Shown here one piece after another: positions 9,270 to 17,775 of a stretch of 64,000 nucleotides of DNA. Location: contig NZ_LZIL01000078.1 of NCBI RefSeq assembly GCF_001667075.1, positions 186,001-250,000 of the forward strand, in the 5' to 3' direction. Source of the DNA: Mycobacterium sp. 852014-52450_SCH5900713. GTDB lineage: Bacteria > Actinomycetota > Actinomycetes > Mycobacteriales > Mycobacteriaceae. Position numbers and translations under genes: made by a program. Within the stretch, counting starts at the first letter, position 1. Every line of letters begins with the position of its first letter. The notes below the pieces were generated by a model, which saw only the letters and a list, made by a program, of their open reading frames with translations, was not told the DNA's origin and made no database searches.

Positions 9270-9371
9270 CACTCCCCCTACACGCTGGCGACCCACGTGC
9301 ACAATGCGTCGCCGAGCTCGACATCCGATCCGCGCGCCCAATTGGCGCAACTCATGCGCCGCTCGGATTGA
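9270..9371 (+). pseudogene. Relic of a third LuxR regulator (C-terminal HTH end)
   Basis: About 100 nt match the 3' ends of the two LuxR genes: the segment encoding PHTVKTHVHNAF...ASRAQLA-LMR, including the final codons and TGA followed by a similar tail (gattgacca...). Several substitutions and indels break the frame. The 190 nt that follow also resemble the region after the second LuxR gene. It marks an ancestral triple array or a segmental duplication. Confidence 0.7.
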
Positions 9372-9558
9372 CCAGTCGGTCAATTATCAAGGTCACTAGC
9401 TATACACCGACCCGGTCCTAAAGATCACCCGCTGGGTGATGGTGACGGGCTGTCCGCGCTGCGAACGTAGTCATTGAGCTCTGGATCGCCGCGACCGCCG
9501 CCGCTCGACCAGGAACCGGCGCCGGAGAGCAATGACACAGAGGAATTGAGTAACGACG

Positions 9559-9643
9559 ATGAGCGCGGTGTTGGGAATGTTGATGATTGATCCCAGTGGT
9601 GGTCGGCGTCGGGGGGTACGTGTTGGAGAACCGACGACCGTGA
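9559..9643 (+). pseudogene. Frameshifted second copy of the 26-aa membrane micropeptide
   Basis: ATG 9559 begins MSAVLGMLMI, parallel to MLNAVLGMLA at 7678. One extra base then shifts the frame, and removing it restores a PVVVGVGGYVLENRRP-type hydrophobic end. A Shine-Dalgarno-like AGGAATTGAG precedes it. Either a recent pseudogene or, less likely, a programmed shift. Confidence 0.5.
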
Positions 9644-9687
9644 GCATGCGACGACGCCGAAGGGCAGACCCTCCGGCGCTACCACGG

Positions 9688-9727
9688 CGTCTCACTTTGA
9701 GACGTCCGATCACCTCATGTTGAGACG
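9688..9727. promoter_or_regulatory. Tandem TGAGACG operator, copy 2
   Basis: CGTCTCA-CTT-TGAGACG (9688-9704) is followed by a weaker half-palindrome, CCTCA-TGT-TGAGACG, ending at 9727. Centres are 23 bp apart, as in copy 1 at 851-891. It lies 73 nt upstream of the MalT-type LuxR gene, on the same strand and in the same order as copy 1, which implies common control. Confidence 0.65.
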
Positions 9728-9799
9728 CTCACCATCCGCGCACCGCGGTGTCATCAGTTGCAGGAGTCATCCCATCGATGGGAAAAGAGGGGAAATACG

Positions 9800-12355
9800 G
9801 TGAGCGGGCACAGCGTGAGCGCGGCGCACAAGAAAATCCTCGAGCCGTTGGCGGCACTTGGGCCCGCCAGCCGGAACGGGCACCGCGGGCGTGCGCCGGA
9901 GGTAATCGAAGACAACAGGTCTGATTCAATAGGTTCACCGCGATTGCCGGGCAGAACGAGCCCGCCCGACCCTGCAGAGAACAACTGGGATGCCGAGACG
10001 CCAGCGCCCACCCAAGACGCGTCAACGCCTAGGCTTCCCGCCCGGCCGCTGGGGTCAACGAATTCGCGGAGTTCGGACATGACCGGCTCAGCCGGACGCA
10101 ACGACAAACGCGCCGGAGAAGCCGCCGCGCGAGCAGTTCTGCTCGCGACGAAACTGAACGTCCCGGCCATCGGGGCCCAGCTCGTTCACAGGCCCGCCCT
10201 GCTCGACATACTGTCGGCGGGTCGCCGGCGCAAGCTGACCCTATTGAGTGCGCCGGCGGGCTGGGGGAAGACGACCGTGCTGGCGCAGTGGGCCCTGGCC
10301 GCGAGCGAGGACCAGCAGTTTGGCTGGCTGTCGGTTGATCCCTCCGATAACGACCCGGTGTGGTTTTGGATGTACGTGATCGCCGCGCTGCAGAAGATCA
10401 GTCCCGGGGTGGGGATTCGTGCGGTCGAACTCCTCGCGATGGGCGCCGACCCGGTGCAGGTCGTACTGCCTACCCTGCTCAATGATCTGGACACGATCGC
10501 CAGCCCGATGGTGCTCATCCTGGATGACTACCACCTGGTCATAAATCGAGCAGTTCATGAGCAGCTGGGATTTTTCATCAGCCGGTTGCCGGCGAACCTT
10601 CACATGGTCTTAGCAACGCGGTCGGATCCTTTACTGCCGTTAGCGCGGCTGAGGGCCAGCGGCGACCTTGCCGAAGTGCGAACCGACGATTTACGTTTCG
10701 GGGCCGGTGAGGCGGAGCATCTGCTGAAGGATGTGCTCGGGTTGCACCTGGCTCAGGCGGATATTGAACTTTTGCATCGGCGCACCGAGGGGTGGGCGGC
10801 CGGGCTCTACCTCGCCGCCCTCTCGCTGGCCGGGCGTGCTGACACCGCCGCGTTCATCAAAACGTTCGCGGGGGACAACCGTCATATCGTCGACTACTTG
10901 ATGGCCGAGGTGCTCGATGGTCAGCCGCCGCACCTGCGCAGCTTTTTGCTACGTACCTCGGTCTTGGGACGGCTCAGCGGTGCGCTCTGCGACGCCACGC
11001 TGCAAACCTCCGGCTCGGCCTCGGTCTTGGAGAAGATCGAACGCGAAAACCTGTTTGTGGCGCCGCTGGACACATCACGTCACTGGTACCGATATCACCA
11101 GCTGTTCGGAGAGTTGCTGCGCACCGAGCTGCGTCGCACCGAGCCGGAGCTCGTCGCTGATCTGCACCGACGAGCCGCGACCTGGTTCGAGGCCGAGGGC
11201 CTCATCGACGAGGCGGTGCGCCACCTGGTCGCCGGCGGTGACATCGCCCGCAGTGCTGATCTGATCGCCGCGGACTGGGCCGACGAATTCAACGGGGGCG
11301 GCGTGTCGACCGTCTCCGGTTTGCTTGATCTGCTTCCCGAGGAGACCGTTCTACAGGATCCGCGGCTCAGCGTAGCCCGCGCCTGGATCGCCCTAAGCGT
11401 CGGTGAACTCGATGACGCTGCCGAGTGGATCGAGGCAGTCGAGACCCGAGCCGCGGACGACACCGAAGATGGCGGCGCCATCAGCGCTCAAGTCGTCGTG
11501 TTGCGCGCGGTTCACTCGTTCAAGACGGCTGACGTCGCCACGGCGCTTGAGACAGCTCGCCGGGCGATCACCCTCGATCTCGGCGAAGTGCCGCTGGGCC
11601 GATCGAGCGCCTACTGCATTTATGGATCCGCGCTGTACTTTTCGGGCAGCACCCCCGAGGCACAAGCCGCCTTCGAGCGAGCCGTAAAGCTGGCCGAGAA
11701 GGGGGGCGATCGTCGCGCCCGAATCTATGCGTTGGGCCATCTGGCACTGATTTCGGCCGAACATGGCCAGCTCGATGACGCCGAACGTCAGATCCGCCGG
11801 GCGTCCGGCAGTTCACGGGACCTGGCGGATGCGGAACACCTCGTGGACGTGATGGTGTCGCTCGCCACGGCCGAGATCCTCCGTATGCGCGGTGACGCGG
11901 CTGCAGCAGTGGCCGCCGCCGACATGGCCGTCGTGGCGGCCCGCCAAGGTGGAGCAATCCTGGAGGTGGCCAAGGCGCTGTCGGCCAGAGCGGAGATCTT
12001 CAAGGATCACGGCGACCACCACACCGCGAAAGCCATCCTCGAAGAGGTCGGCACCCTGGTGCGCGATTGCGCGGACGCTGGCATCTGCTCAACGTTGCTC
12101 GCATCGGCCGGGCGAAGTGCCGGCGCCACAGTGCCTTCGCGAAACGAGGGATACGCGTTCCATGAGGAACTGACCCCCAAGGAGCTTGAGGTTCTTCGCC
12201 TGCTCGCCACCTGGTTATCGCGACGTGAGATCGGTGCGCGGCTTTACGTCTCGCTCAATACCGTGAAGACCCACCAGCGCGCGCTGTACCGCAAGCTCCG
12301 CGTCGAGCACCGCAGCGCGGCGGTCAGCCGAGCGCGAGAACTCGGCCTCTTGTAG
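9800..12355 (+). CDS. MalT-type LuxR-family ATP-dependent regulator
   Basis: An 851-residue STAND regulator from the GTG at 9800, chosen because a purine-rich AAGAGGGGAAA lies just upstream; an ATG at 9758 is also in frame. The first 100 residues are disordered and Pro/Ser-rich. The ATPase follows, with P-loop SAPAGWGKTT (about residue 155), LILDDYH Walker B (about 245), and the MalT-like WLSVDPSDNDPVWFW segment. TPR-like repeats fill residues 480-770. The C-terminal HTH (LTPKELEVLRLLATWLSRRE... ending ARELGLL) is of LuxR type. Its promoter carries the TGAGACG operator shared with the first regulator block. The inducer is unknown. Confidence 0.9.
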   Translation: MSGHSVSAAHKKILEPLAALGPASRNGHRGRAPEVIEDNRSDSIGSPRLPGRTSPPDPAENNWDAETPAPTQDASTPRLPARPLGSTNSRSSDMTGSAGRNDKRAGEAAARAVLLATKLNVPAIGAQLVHRPALLDILSAGRRRKLTLLSAPAGWGKTTVLAQWALAASEDQQFGWLSVDPSDNDPVWFWMYVIAALQKISPGVGIRAVELLAMGADPVQVVLPTLLNDLDTIASPMVLILDDYHLVINRAVHEQLGFFISRLPANLHMVLATRSDPLLPLARLRASGDLAEVRTDDLRFGAGEAEHLLKDVLGLHLAQADIELLHRRTEGWAAGLYLAALSLAGRADTAAFIKTFAGDNRHIVDYLMAEVLDGQPPHLRSFLLRTSVLGRLSGALCDATLQTSGSASVLEKIERENLFVAPLDTSRHWYRYHQLFGELLRTELRRTEPELVADLHRRAATWFEAEGLIDEAVRHLVAGGDIARSADLIAADWADEFNGGGVSTVSGLLDLLPEETVLQDPRLSVARAWIALSVGELDDAAEWIEAVETRAADDTEDGGAISAQVVVLRAVHSFKTADVATALETARRAITLDLGEVPLGRSSAYCIYGSALYFSGSTPEAQAAFERAVKLAEKGGDRRARIYALGHLALISAEHGQLDDAERQIRRASGSSRDLADAEHLVDVMVSLATAEILRMRGDAAAAVAAADMAVVAARQGGAILEVAKALSARAEIFKDHGDHHTAKAILEEVGTLVRDCADAGICSTLLASAGRSAGATVPSRNEGYAFHEELTPKELEVLRLLATWLSRREIGARLYVSLNTVKTHQRALYRKLRVEHRSAAVSRARELGLL

Positions 12356-12423
12356 TTCGTCCGCCGGCGCCCCCCAGATGCGGCCGGTCACGAATCGTCG
12401 TGTCTGAGAACGCCTCGCGTTAT

Positions 12424-12465
12424 TCACCCGGGCGAACAGACGGTTGGGGTGACGACGGTTCACCC
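12424..12465 (+). promoter_or_regulatory. Bipartite TCACCC/GGGTGA operator, site A
   Basis: TCACCC 12424-12429 joins GGGCGA 12430-12435 (one mismatch). After 11 nt comes GGGTGA 12447-12452, then 7 nt, then TCACCC 12460-12465. Read on the plus strand it points to the thiolase gene, whose start is 150 nt away. The same four half-sites and spacings occur at six other places in this window. Confidence 0.8.
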
Positions 12466-12615
12466 CACGCGGGCGCAGCCTCATAGAAGAGCGACGGCCC
12501 AGCCGCAGACAGGGGAACCGGGAAGGGAGCCGGGACATGCTTACGGGCTTCGAGACCAAAAAGGTCGGCGATGCCGCCATGAGGCCGCAGGCCCGGGCAA
12601 GGTTGTTGAGCCGCG

Positions 12616-13854
12616 ATGACTGAGGCATATGTGTTGGGCGGTGTACGAACCCCGTTCACCCGCTATGGCGGCACGCTGTCGGGCATTCGCGCCGATGACT
12701 TGCTGGGTATGACGATGAATGGCGCCTGCGACCGGCTGGGTGTGCCGCTCGATGCCGTGGAAGACATCGTGGCAGGCTGCGTGAACCCTGCTCACGAGGG
12801 CATGGGCGATGTCGCCCGTTGGGCGGCGTTGGCTGCCGGATTTCCCGACACCGCGGCCGGATCCACCGTGAACAGATTTTGTGGATCATCACTAAGCGCA
12901 GCGGTGACCATCAGCCACGCGATCAAGGCCGGCGACCTCGGGTTAGGTATCGCGTGTGGAGTCGAGTCGATGTCTCGATCGGGGTGGGCGCTGATGAAGG
13001 GCGACGCCGCGTTCAGTCCCCGAGGTCCGGTTCTCATGCTTGACACCATGTGGAGCGGCGCTGGAGGACCGCCCAACCCGGTGCTGCTGTCCCGCAACGC
13101 CTACATCAGCATGATCGAGACCGCGCAGAACATCGCCGACCGCTACTCCCTGAACCGCAACGAGATCGACGCCTTCGCAGTGCGATCCCAGCAACATGCG
13201 AAGGCTGCTCGCGATCGAGGTCGGCTGGCCAAAGAGATTATGCCCGTGCCGATCCCGGCGACGAAAAAGATACCTGCCCGGCTGGCAGAGCATGATGAGT
13301 TCATCCGCGATGACACGACTGCCGAGGCGCTGGCAGCTTTGCCGGCCCAGCCCGGCACGACCCAAATGACGGCGGCGAACTCCTCGCCTCTAAGTGATGG
13401 CGCCAGTGCCGTAGTCATCGCTTCCGGGGAGCGAGCCAACGAACTCGGCATCGAGCCGTTAGCCCGAGTGGTATCCAGTGCGGTCTACGGCATCGACCCC
13501 CTCATCATGGGCGTGGCACCCGCATGGGCGATCCCGGCCGCGATCCGCCGGGCAGGGCTATCTCCCGAGCAGATCGACGTGTGGGAGGTGCACGAGGCGT
13601 TCAGCGCCCAGGCGCTCGGCGTACTGCGGGAGTTGCCAAACCAGCTGAATGGTTTCGCGGTTCCCGACGACAAGCTGACACCCAATGGCGGCGCCGTTGC
13701 GATCGGACATCCCTTCGGGGCTACGGGAACTCGCTATTTGTTGACGCTGGCGACCGAATTGCGTGAGAGAAGCGCCCGTTATGGGGTGATTGGTATCTGT
13801 ATCGGCTCGGGCCAGGCGGTAGCAGTGGTTCTGGAAAATGTTGGCGCAGAATAA
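12616..13854 (+). CDS. Thiolase (acetyl-CoA C-acyltransferase family)
   Basis: A 412-residue type II thiolase. The nucleophile Cys lies in NRFCGSSL (about residue 91). VHEAFSAQALG replaces the usual NEAF block, GGAVAIGHPFGATGTR supplies the catalytic His, and the second Cys lies in CIGSGQA, where most family members have CxGGG. It would cleave or form 3-ketoacyl-CoA with CoA in beta-oxidation; the altered NEAF and CxG motifs suggest an unusual substrate or low synthetic activity. It stands alone behind operator site A, with no companion hydratase or dehydrogenase nearby. Confidence 0.9.
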   Translation: MTEAYVLGGVRTPFTRYGGTLSGIRADDLLGMTMNGACDRLGVPLDAVEDIVAGCVNPAHEGMGDVARWAALAAGFPDTAAGSTVNRFCGSSLSAAVTISHAIKAGDLGLGIACGVESMSRSGWALMKGDAAFSPRGPVLMLDTMWSGAGGPPNPVLLSRNAYISMIETAQNIADRYSLNRNEIDAFAVRSQQHAKAARDRGRLAKEIMPVPIPATKKIPARLAEHDEFIRDDTTAEALAALPAQPGTTQMTAANSSPLSDGASAVVIASGERANELGIEPLARVVSSAVYGIDPLIMGVAPAWAIPAAIRRAGLSPEQIDVWEVHEAFSAQALGVLRELPNQLNGFAVPDDKLTPNGGAVAIGHPFGATGTRYLLTLATELRERSARYGVIGICIGSGQAVAVVLENVGAE

Positions 13855-14289
13855 AAGATGTATTGCGCGTAGCCGGCCGAACCTGCAAGAGCGAGTACAC
13901 CCCGAACCACGCTAGACCGCACTGCTGGCGCTATGCGTCGAGCCGACCTGGCCTCCCCGCGCCGACACTGACAACACCCCCGTCATCTCCGTGAGAGATT
14001 TCTGGGCCACCCATATCGCGAGAGCCGGACATTCGGTAGGCAGCAACCGAGTTGTGGCACGAAGCCGCCCCTCGGCGCCGACCCCCGGTGGTCTTCACCC
14101 GGGTGAATCGGTTTCGAGGGTGATCCCATCTCACCCGGCCCGGCAGCAAGCTCGTAGTCGCCAAAGCGTTGCGGATCCTTGCCGCGCAGGCACCCCCCTC
14201 CGGCAGAGCTGCTGTTCTCGCCGGCGGGGTCGCAGGACACCGTAGCCGAACCACGACGACGTCGGACAACCAAGAAGGGGCTCCAGTCG
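13855..14289. other. Intergenic stretch carrying operator site B
   Basis: After the thiolase stop this stretch contains no gene I can support in either strand. Its only clear element is operator site B (14095-14136). AAGGGG at about 14275 could serve the small ORF starting at 14290. Confidence 0.5.
14095..14136 (+). promoter_or_regulatory. Bipartite TCACCC/GGGTGA operator, site B
   Basis: This is a perfect set: TCACCC-GGGTGA (14095-14106, inside the 14-bp palindrome TTCACCCGGGTGAA), 11 nt, GGGTGA 14118-14123, 7 nt, TCACCC 14131-14136. It points right, but the DUF417 gene starts 528 nt away, much farther than at the other sites (usually 131-180 nt), so small ORFs or a long leader may lie between. 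Confidence 0.85.
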
Positions 14290-14418
14290 GTGAACCCGAG
14301 AACAGCACGGCGGCTTTGCGGAGGACAGTTGCCGCGCCGGCGGCTTACGAGTCGGGTTGCCCTTCACGTCGACAACGCCACCCCGAACCGGCGCTGCGGA
14401 CACTGGCTGGTGATCTGA
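14290..14418 (+). CDS. Possible 42-aa ORF downstream of operator B
   Basis: GTG 14290, preceded by AAGGGG, opens a basic 42-residue ORF (VNPRTARRLCGGQLPRR... ending RRCGHWLVI). Its start is 153 nt from operator B, the distance typical of the other operator-gene pairs. The stop overlaps ATG 14418 (TGATG). No homology is recognised; it may be a decayed gene. Confidence 0.25.
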   Translation: MNPRTARRLCGGQLPRRRLTSRVALHVDNATPNRRCGHWLVI

Positions 14419-14564
14419 TGGCGGCGGCATCGAACGTGGTTGTCGTCGGTGGCGCTGATGTCCCCGGTTCAACCTATATGCCCAGCCGCACAGGCCGCCT
14501 CAGCGCTGAAGTCGGTCGGAATGTCGTGCTCACCGAGCACTTCGTGACGGCGTTGGCCAGCTGA
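14418..14564 (+). CDS. Possible 48-aa ORF coupled to the previous one
   Basis: The ORF begins MAAASNVVVVGGADVPG and ends EHFVTALAS. The VVVVGG start resembles the first strand of a Rossmann-type protein, so it could be a remnant. Evidence is only the TGATG overlap and position behind operator B. Confidence 0.25.
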   Translation: MAAASNVVVVGGADVPGSTYMPSRTGRLSAEVGRNVVLTEHFVTALAS

Positions 14565-14664
14565 GTGGGACGCACACCTCAGGCCGCGGCGATGTGCGTG
14601 CGCGTGCGGAACCGCCGATTGTGGCGTATGGCCCAGTAATTGCTAACGAAGGGAGACGGATCTG

Positions 14665-15219
14665 ATGGCTGTGAGCGAGACCAATGAGGCCAGTCGACGG
14701 ACAAATCGTGTGTTACGAGTCGGAGCCGCACCACTCATCGCGCGGTACGGGCTGGTCGTCGTCATATCCTGGTTCGGCGCAATGAAATTCACCTACTACG
14801 AATCCCACGGCGTTTCACCCTTCGTGGCCCACAGCCCATTTTTAGGCTGGGTCTATCACATCATGTCGATCAGCGCGTTCGGCCGAGTGTTGGGGACGGC
14901 AGAGTTGGTGACGGCAGCGTTGCTTGCGTTGAGGCCGTGGCATCCGAAGGCTTCGGTGATCGGCGCTGTGTTGGCAACGGCGTTCTTCCTCGGCACGCTC
15001 AGTTTTATGGTCAGCACCCCCGGGATTGGTGAACCTACCGCGGGTGGCTTCCCCGTCCTGTCGGCCAATGGTGAATTCCTCATGAAAGACATCGCGCTGC
15101 TGGGCTTGGCCCTGTGGCTGTTGGCGGACTCCATCGCCGCAACTCGACAACGTCGGCCTGACTCTCGGCCCGCGACCACAGCGGGCACCGGCGCCGGCGC
15201 CCCCGCTGTCGAGAGATGA
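14665..15219 (+). CDS. DUF417 (YkgB/RclC-like) inner-membrane protein
   Basis: A 184-residue polytopic protein with about four transmembrane segments and the DUF417 hallmarks FGAMKFTYYESHGVSPF, HSPFLGWVYHI and GTAELVTAALLALRP. E. coli RclC, encoded with the flavoprotein RclA, belongs to this family and is needed for reactive-chlorine resistance (established). Here too the next gene is a pyridine-nucleotide disulfide oxidoreductase. GGGAGA lies 8 nt before the ATG. The stop overlaps an ATG (15216) in frame with the next gene, so the two are translationally linked. The C-terminal 25 residues are a disordered Ala/Thr/Gly tail. Confidence 0.85.
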   Translation: MAVSETNEASRRTNRVLRVGAAPLIARYGLVVVISWFGAMKFTYYESHGVSPFVAHSPFLGWVYHIMSISAFGRVLGTAELVTAALLALRPWHPKASVIGAVLATAFFLGTLSFMVSTPGIGEPTAGGFPVLSANGEFLMKDIALLGLALWLLADSIAATRQRRPDSRPATTAGTGAGAPAVER

Positions 15220-15263
15220 ACCGCGCAGCCGCTCTACTCATCACCACAGGAAGGCGCCGAGCG

Positions 15264-16673
15264 ATGAGCACACCAATCCCCCGCCATTATGACCTGGTGG
15301 TCGTGGGGGCCGGCTCGGGCGGATACGTCGCCGGCATTCGCGCGGCCCAACTCGGTATGACCGTCGCGATCATCGAAGAACGCTACTGGGGCGGGGTTTG
15401 CCTCAACACCGGGTGTGTACCGTCAAAAGCCCTGCTGCGCAATGCCGAGATCGCCTCCATCCTGACCCATCAGGCAGACGAGTTCGGTATCCGCGGCGAC
15501 ATCCAACTCGACTACGCCCGTGCCGTGTCACGCAGCCGCGAAGTCAGCGAGGCCCGGGTCCGGGGCGTGCACTTCCTGATGCGCAAAAACAAGATCACCG
15601 AAATCGACGGTCGTGGCCACTCCAGCAGCTCGCACACGCTCGACGTACAGCTATGTGACGGCGGCACCACCAGCGTCCGCTTCGACAACGCCATCATCGC
15701 CACAGGCTCACGGGTGCGGATGCTGCCGGGGGTCACCCTCAGCGACAACATCGTGACCTACGAGCAGCAGATCCTCGACGCAACAACACCCGAGTCCATC
15801 ATCATCATCGGCGCCGGTGGAATAGGCATGGAGTTTGCATACATCCTCAACAGCTATGGCGTTGACGTCCAAATTCTCGAGTACGCCGATCGCGCACTCC
15901 CCAACGAAGACGCCGACGTGTCAAAGGAATTGACCCGTCAGTACCGACGGCGCGGAATCCCCATCCGTACGAACACCCGGGTGGGCTCGGTGATCGACCA
16001 CGGCAACCACGTCACCGTTACCCACCATGACCGCAACGGCCACACCACCTCAGTCGACGCCGCCCGCGCGTTCATCTGTATCGGATTTTGTCCTAACGTC
16101 GAAAATCTTGGCCTCGACAAGCTCGGTGTACGACTCACGACAGGTGGGGCGATCGACATCGACGACCGCATGCGCACCTCGGCTCGCCATATCTTCGCGA
16201 TCGGCGATGTCACCGCCAAAGTTCAACTCGCCCATGTCGCCTCGGCCCAAGGAGTCATCGCTGCCGAAACCATCGCCGGCGCCCCGACCATGCCCTTGGA
16301 CTACCGCATGATGCCGCGCGTGACGTTCTGTCAACCCCAAGTCGCCAGCTTCGGCTACACCGAAGACCAGGCCCGCGCCAGCGGTTACGACATACGGGTA
16401 GCCACTTTCCCCATGCAGGCCAGCGCCAAAGCACACGGACTAGGCGAGCGCGCAGGCTTTATCAAAATCATCGCCGATACCGCGCACGGCGAGCTACTTG
16501 GGGCCCACCTCGTCGGCGCCGAAGTCAGCGAGCTACTCCCCGAGCTCACCGCCGCCCAACTCTGGGACCTGACCGCGGCCGAGCTGGCCCGCAATGTGCA
16601 CACCCACCCCACGCTGGGCGAGGGACTACAGGAATGCTTTCACGCTCTGACCGGCCATGCCATCAACCTGTGA
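15264..16673 (+). CDS. Dihydrolipoamide dehydrogenase paralogue (LpdC/RclA-like flavoprotein)
   Basis: A 469-residue class I flavin disulfide reductase: FAD motif VGAGSGGYVAGIRAAQ, redox pair GGVCLNTGCVPSKALL, NAD motif IIGAGGIGMEF, and dimer-interface His-Glu HTHPTLGEG. It is close to M. tuberculosis LpdC (Rv0462) throughout, so it is a second E3-type enzyme rather than the housekeeping one. ATG 15264 has AGGAAGG upstream and matches the LpdC start; ATG 15216, coupled to the DUF417 stop, would add 16 residues. Position beside DUF417 parallels the E. coli rclA-rclC pair, suggesting an oxidant or metal-reducing role. Confidence 0.9.
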   Translation: MSTPIPRHYDLVVVGAGSGGYVAGIRAAQLGMTVAIIEERYWGGVCLNTGCVPSKALLRNAEIASILTHQADEFGIRGDIQLDYARAVSRSREVSEARVRGVHFLMRKNKITEIDGRGHSSSSHTLDVQLCDGGTTSVRFDNAIIATGSRVRMLPGVTLSDNIVTYEQQILDATTPESIIIIGAGGIGMEFAYILNSYGVDVQILEYADRALPNEDADVSKELTRQYRRRGIPIRTNTRVGSVIDHGNHVTVTHHDRNGHTTSVDAARAFICIGFCPNVENLGLDKLGVRLTTGGAIDIDDRMRTSARHIFAIGDVTAKVQLAHVASAQGVIAAETIAGAPTMPLDYRMMPRVTFCQPQVASFGYTEDQARASGYDIRVATFPMQASAKAHGLGERAGFIKIIADTAHGELLGAHLVGAEVSELLPELTAAQLWDLTAAELARNVHTHPTLGEGLQECFHALTGHAINL

Positions 16674-17647
16674 CGCCGACAGCGAGCCGGGTTCGTGATG
16701 TCATCATCGTCGGGTCGGGACCAGCCGGGTACACGGCGGCGATCTACACGGCTCGGGCCGGGCTGGACACCCTTGTCATCGAAGGACACGAGCCCGGCGG
16801 TGCCCTGCTGGCCGCCGGGCCGGTAGACAACTACCCCGGTGTGGGCCCATTCGTCTCGGGTCCGGCGCTGGCTGACGCGATGCGGCGACAAGCACAGCAC
16901 TTCGGCGCAGAGTTACGCCCGGGCTACGTCGACAGATTCGCTCTCGGCGACGAGCCCAAGACGGTCAGCATGAGCGATGACCGGCACCACGGCCGTGCCC
17001 TGATTCTTGCCATGGGCTCGGCCCCCCGGTCCCTCAAAGTGCCGGGCGAACGCGGGCTCATCGGCGTAAGCACCAGCGCGAAACGCGACGGCGCACAGTT
17101 CACCGGACGTGACGTCGCCGTCATCGGCGGGGGCGACGGTGCCGTTGAAGAGGCGCTCTTCCTTGCGCCGCTGGCCCGCCACGTCACCCTCATCCACCAT
17201 CGCCCCCGACTCCGGGCATCAGCCATCGCCGTCGCTCGGCTGCGGGATCATCCCAACGTCGCGATCCTGACATCCATTGAGGTAGTGGCCCTACTCGGTG
17301 GCCCACACGTCAGCGGGGTGCGCATCCGCAGCACGCGCCACGCCGGCGATTCCACCATCGCGGCCGCGGCCGTCTTCGTCGCTGTCGGCCAGACGCCGTG
17401 CTCAGATCTCCTGATCGGACTCGTCGACCTCGATGCCGGCGGCCACATCCTGACCAAAGGCGCTACGACATGTACCTCCGCGGAGGGCGTATTCGCTGCC
17501 GGCGACCTGATCGACCGCCGCTACCGCCAAGCAGTCACCGCCGCCGCCAGCGGCTGCGCGGCTGCACTCGATGCCCAGCGCTGGCTGAGTCACCCGCATT
17601 GTCTCCCATCGGATTCCATCGCCAGGAAGGGAAAGATCCCTTCATGA
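16670..17647 (+). CDS. Thioredoxin-reductase-like flavoprotein without the CxxC
   Basis: A 325-residue protein of the TrxB fold, with FAD motif GSGPAGYTAAIYTARAG, NADP motif VIGGGDGAVEEALFL and C-terminal GVFAAGD. At the place of the usual CATCDG, the sequence reads SAKRDG, so both redox cysteines are gone and disulfide reduction of thioredoxin is not expected. Start is GTG 16670, overlapping the previous stop (GTGA); an upstream ATG would lie inside the LpdC-like gene. Such variants can act as NAD(P)H oxidases or ferredoxin/flavodoxin reductases (family knowledge). Its stop again overlaps an ATG, that of the truncated gene at 17644. Confidence 0.88.
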   Translation: MTPTASRVRDVIIVGSGPAGYTAAIYTARAGLDTLVIEGHEPGGALLAAGPVDNYPGVGPFVSGPALADAMRRQAQHFGAELRPGYVDRFALGDEPKTVSMSDDRHHGRALILAMGSAPRSLKVPGERGLIGVSTSAKRDGAQFTGRDVAVIGGGDGAVEEALFLAPLARHVTLIHHRPRLRASAIAVARLRDHPNVAILTSIEVVALLGGPHVSGVRIRSTRHAGDSTIAAAAVFVAVGQTPCSDLLIGLVDLDAGGHILTKGATTCTSAEGVFAAGDLIDRRYRQAVTAAASGCAAALDAQRWLSHPHCLPSDSIARKGKIPS

Positions 17648-17775
17648 TCGGACCGCGGCCCATCACCGTGACCGATTACCACGGCATCTGCCGGCCCATC
17701 CGTGCCTTACCCGCAATGTCGGTCTGCGGCCTAGCCGACCCGTTTGCCTCGGGTGGTGGTTCTGCTGGTGCGTAG
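17644..17775 (+). pseudogene. 5' stub of an unidentified gene cut by an IS21 fragment
   Basis: ATG 17644 overlaps the previous stop (ATGA) and encodes MIGPRPITVTDYHGICRPI..., then runs within about 30 codons into sequence belonging to the reverse strand of istB and stops at 17775. The original product cannot be recognised. It was presumably the fourth gene of the DUF417 operon. Confidence 0.55.

Noticed and set aside
9414..9439. TCACCC-N3-GGGTGA and a CCTAAAGATC element resembling a DosR box
   Set aside because: The spacing does not match the seven-site operator and there is no second pair; the DosR resemblance is too weak (about 9 of 13 positions).
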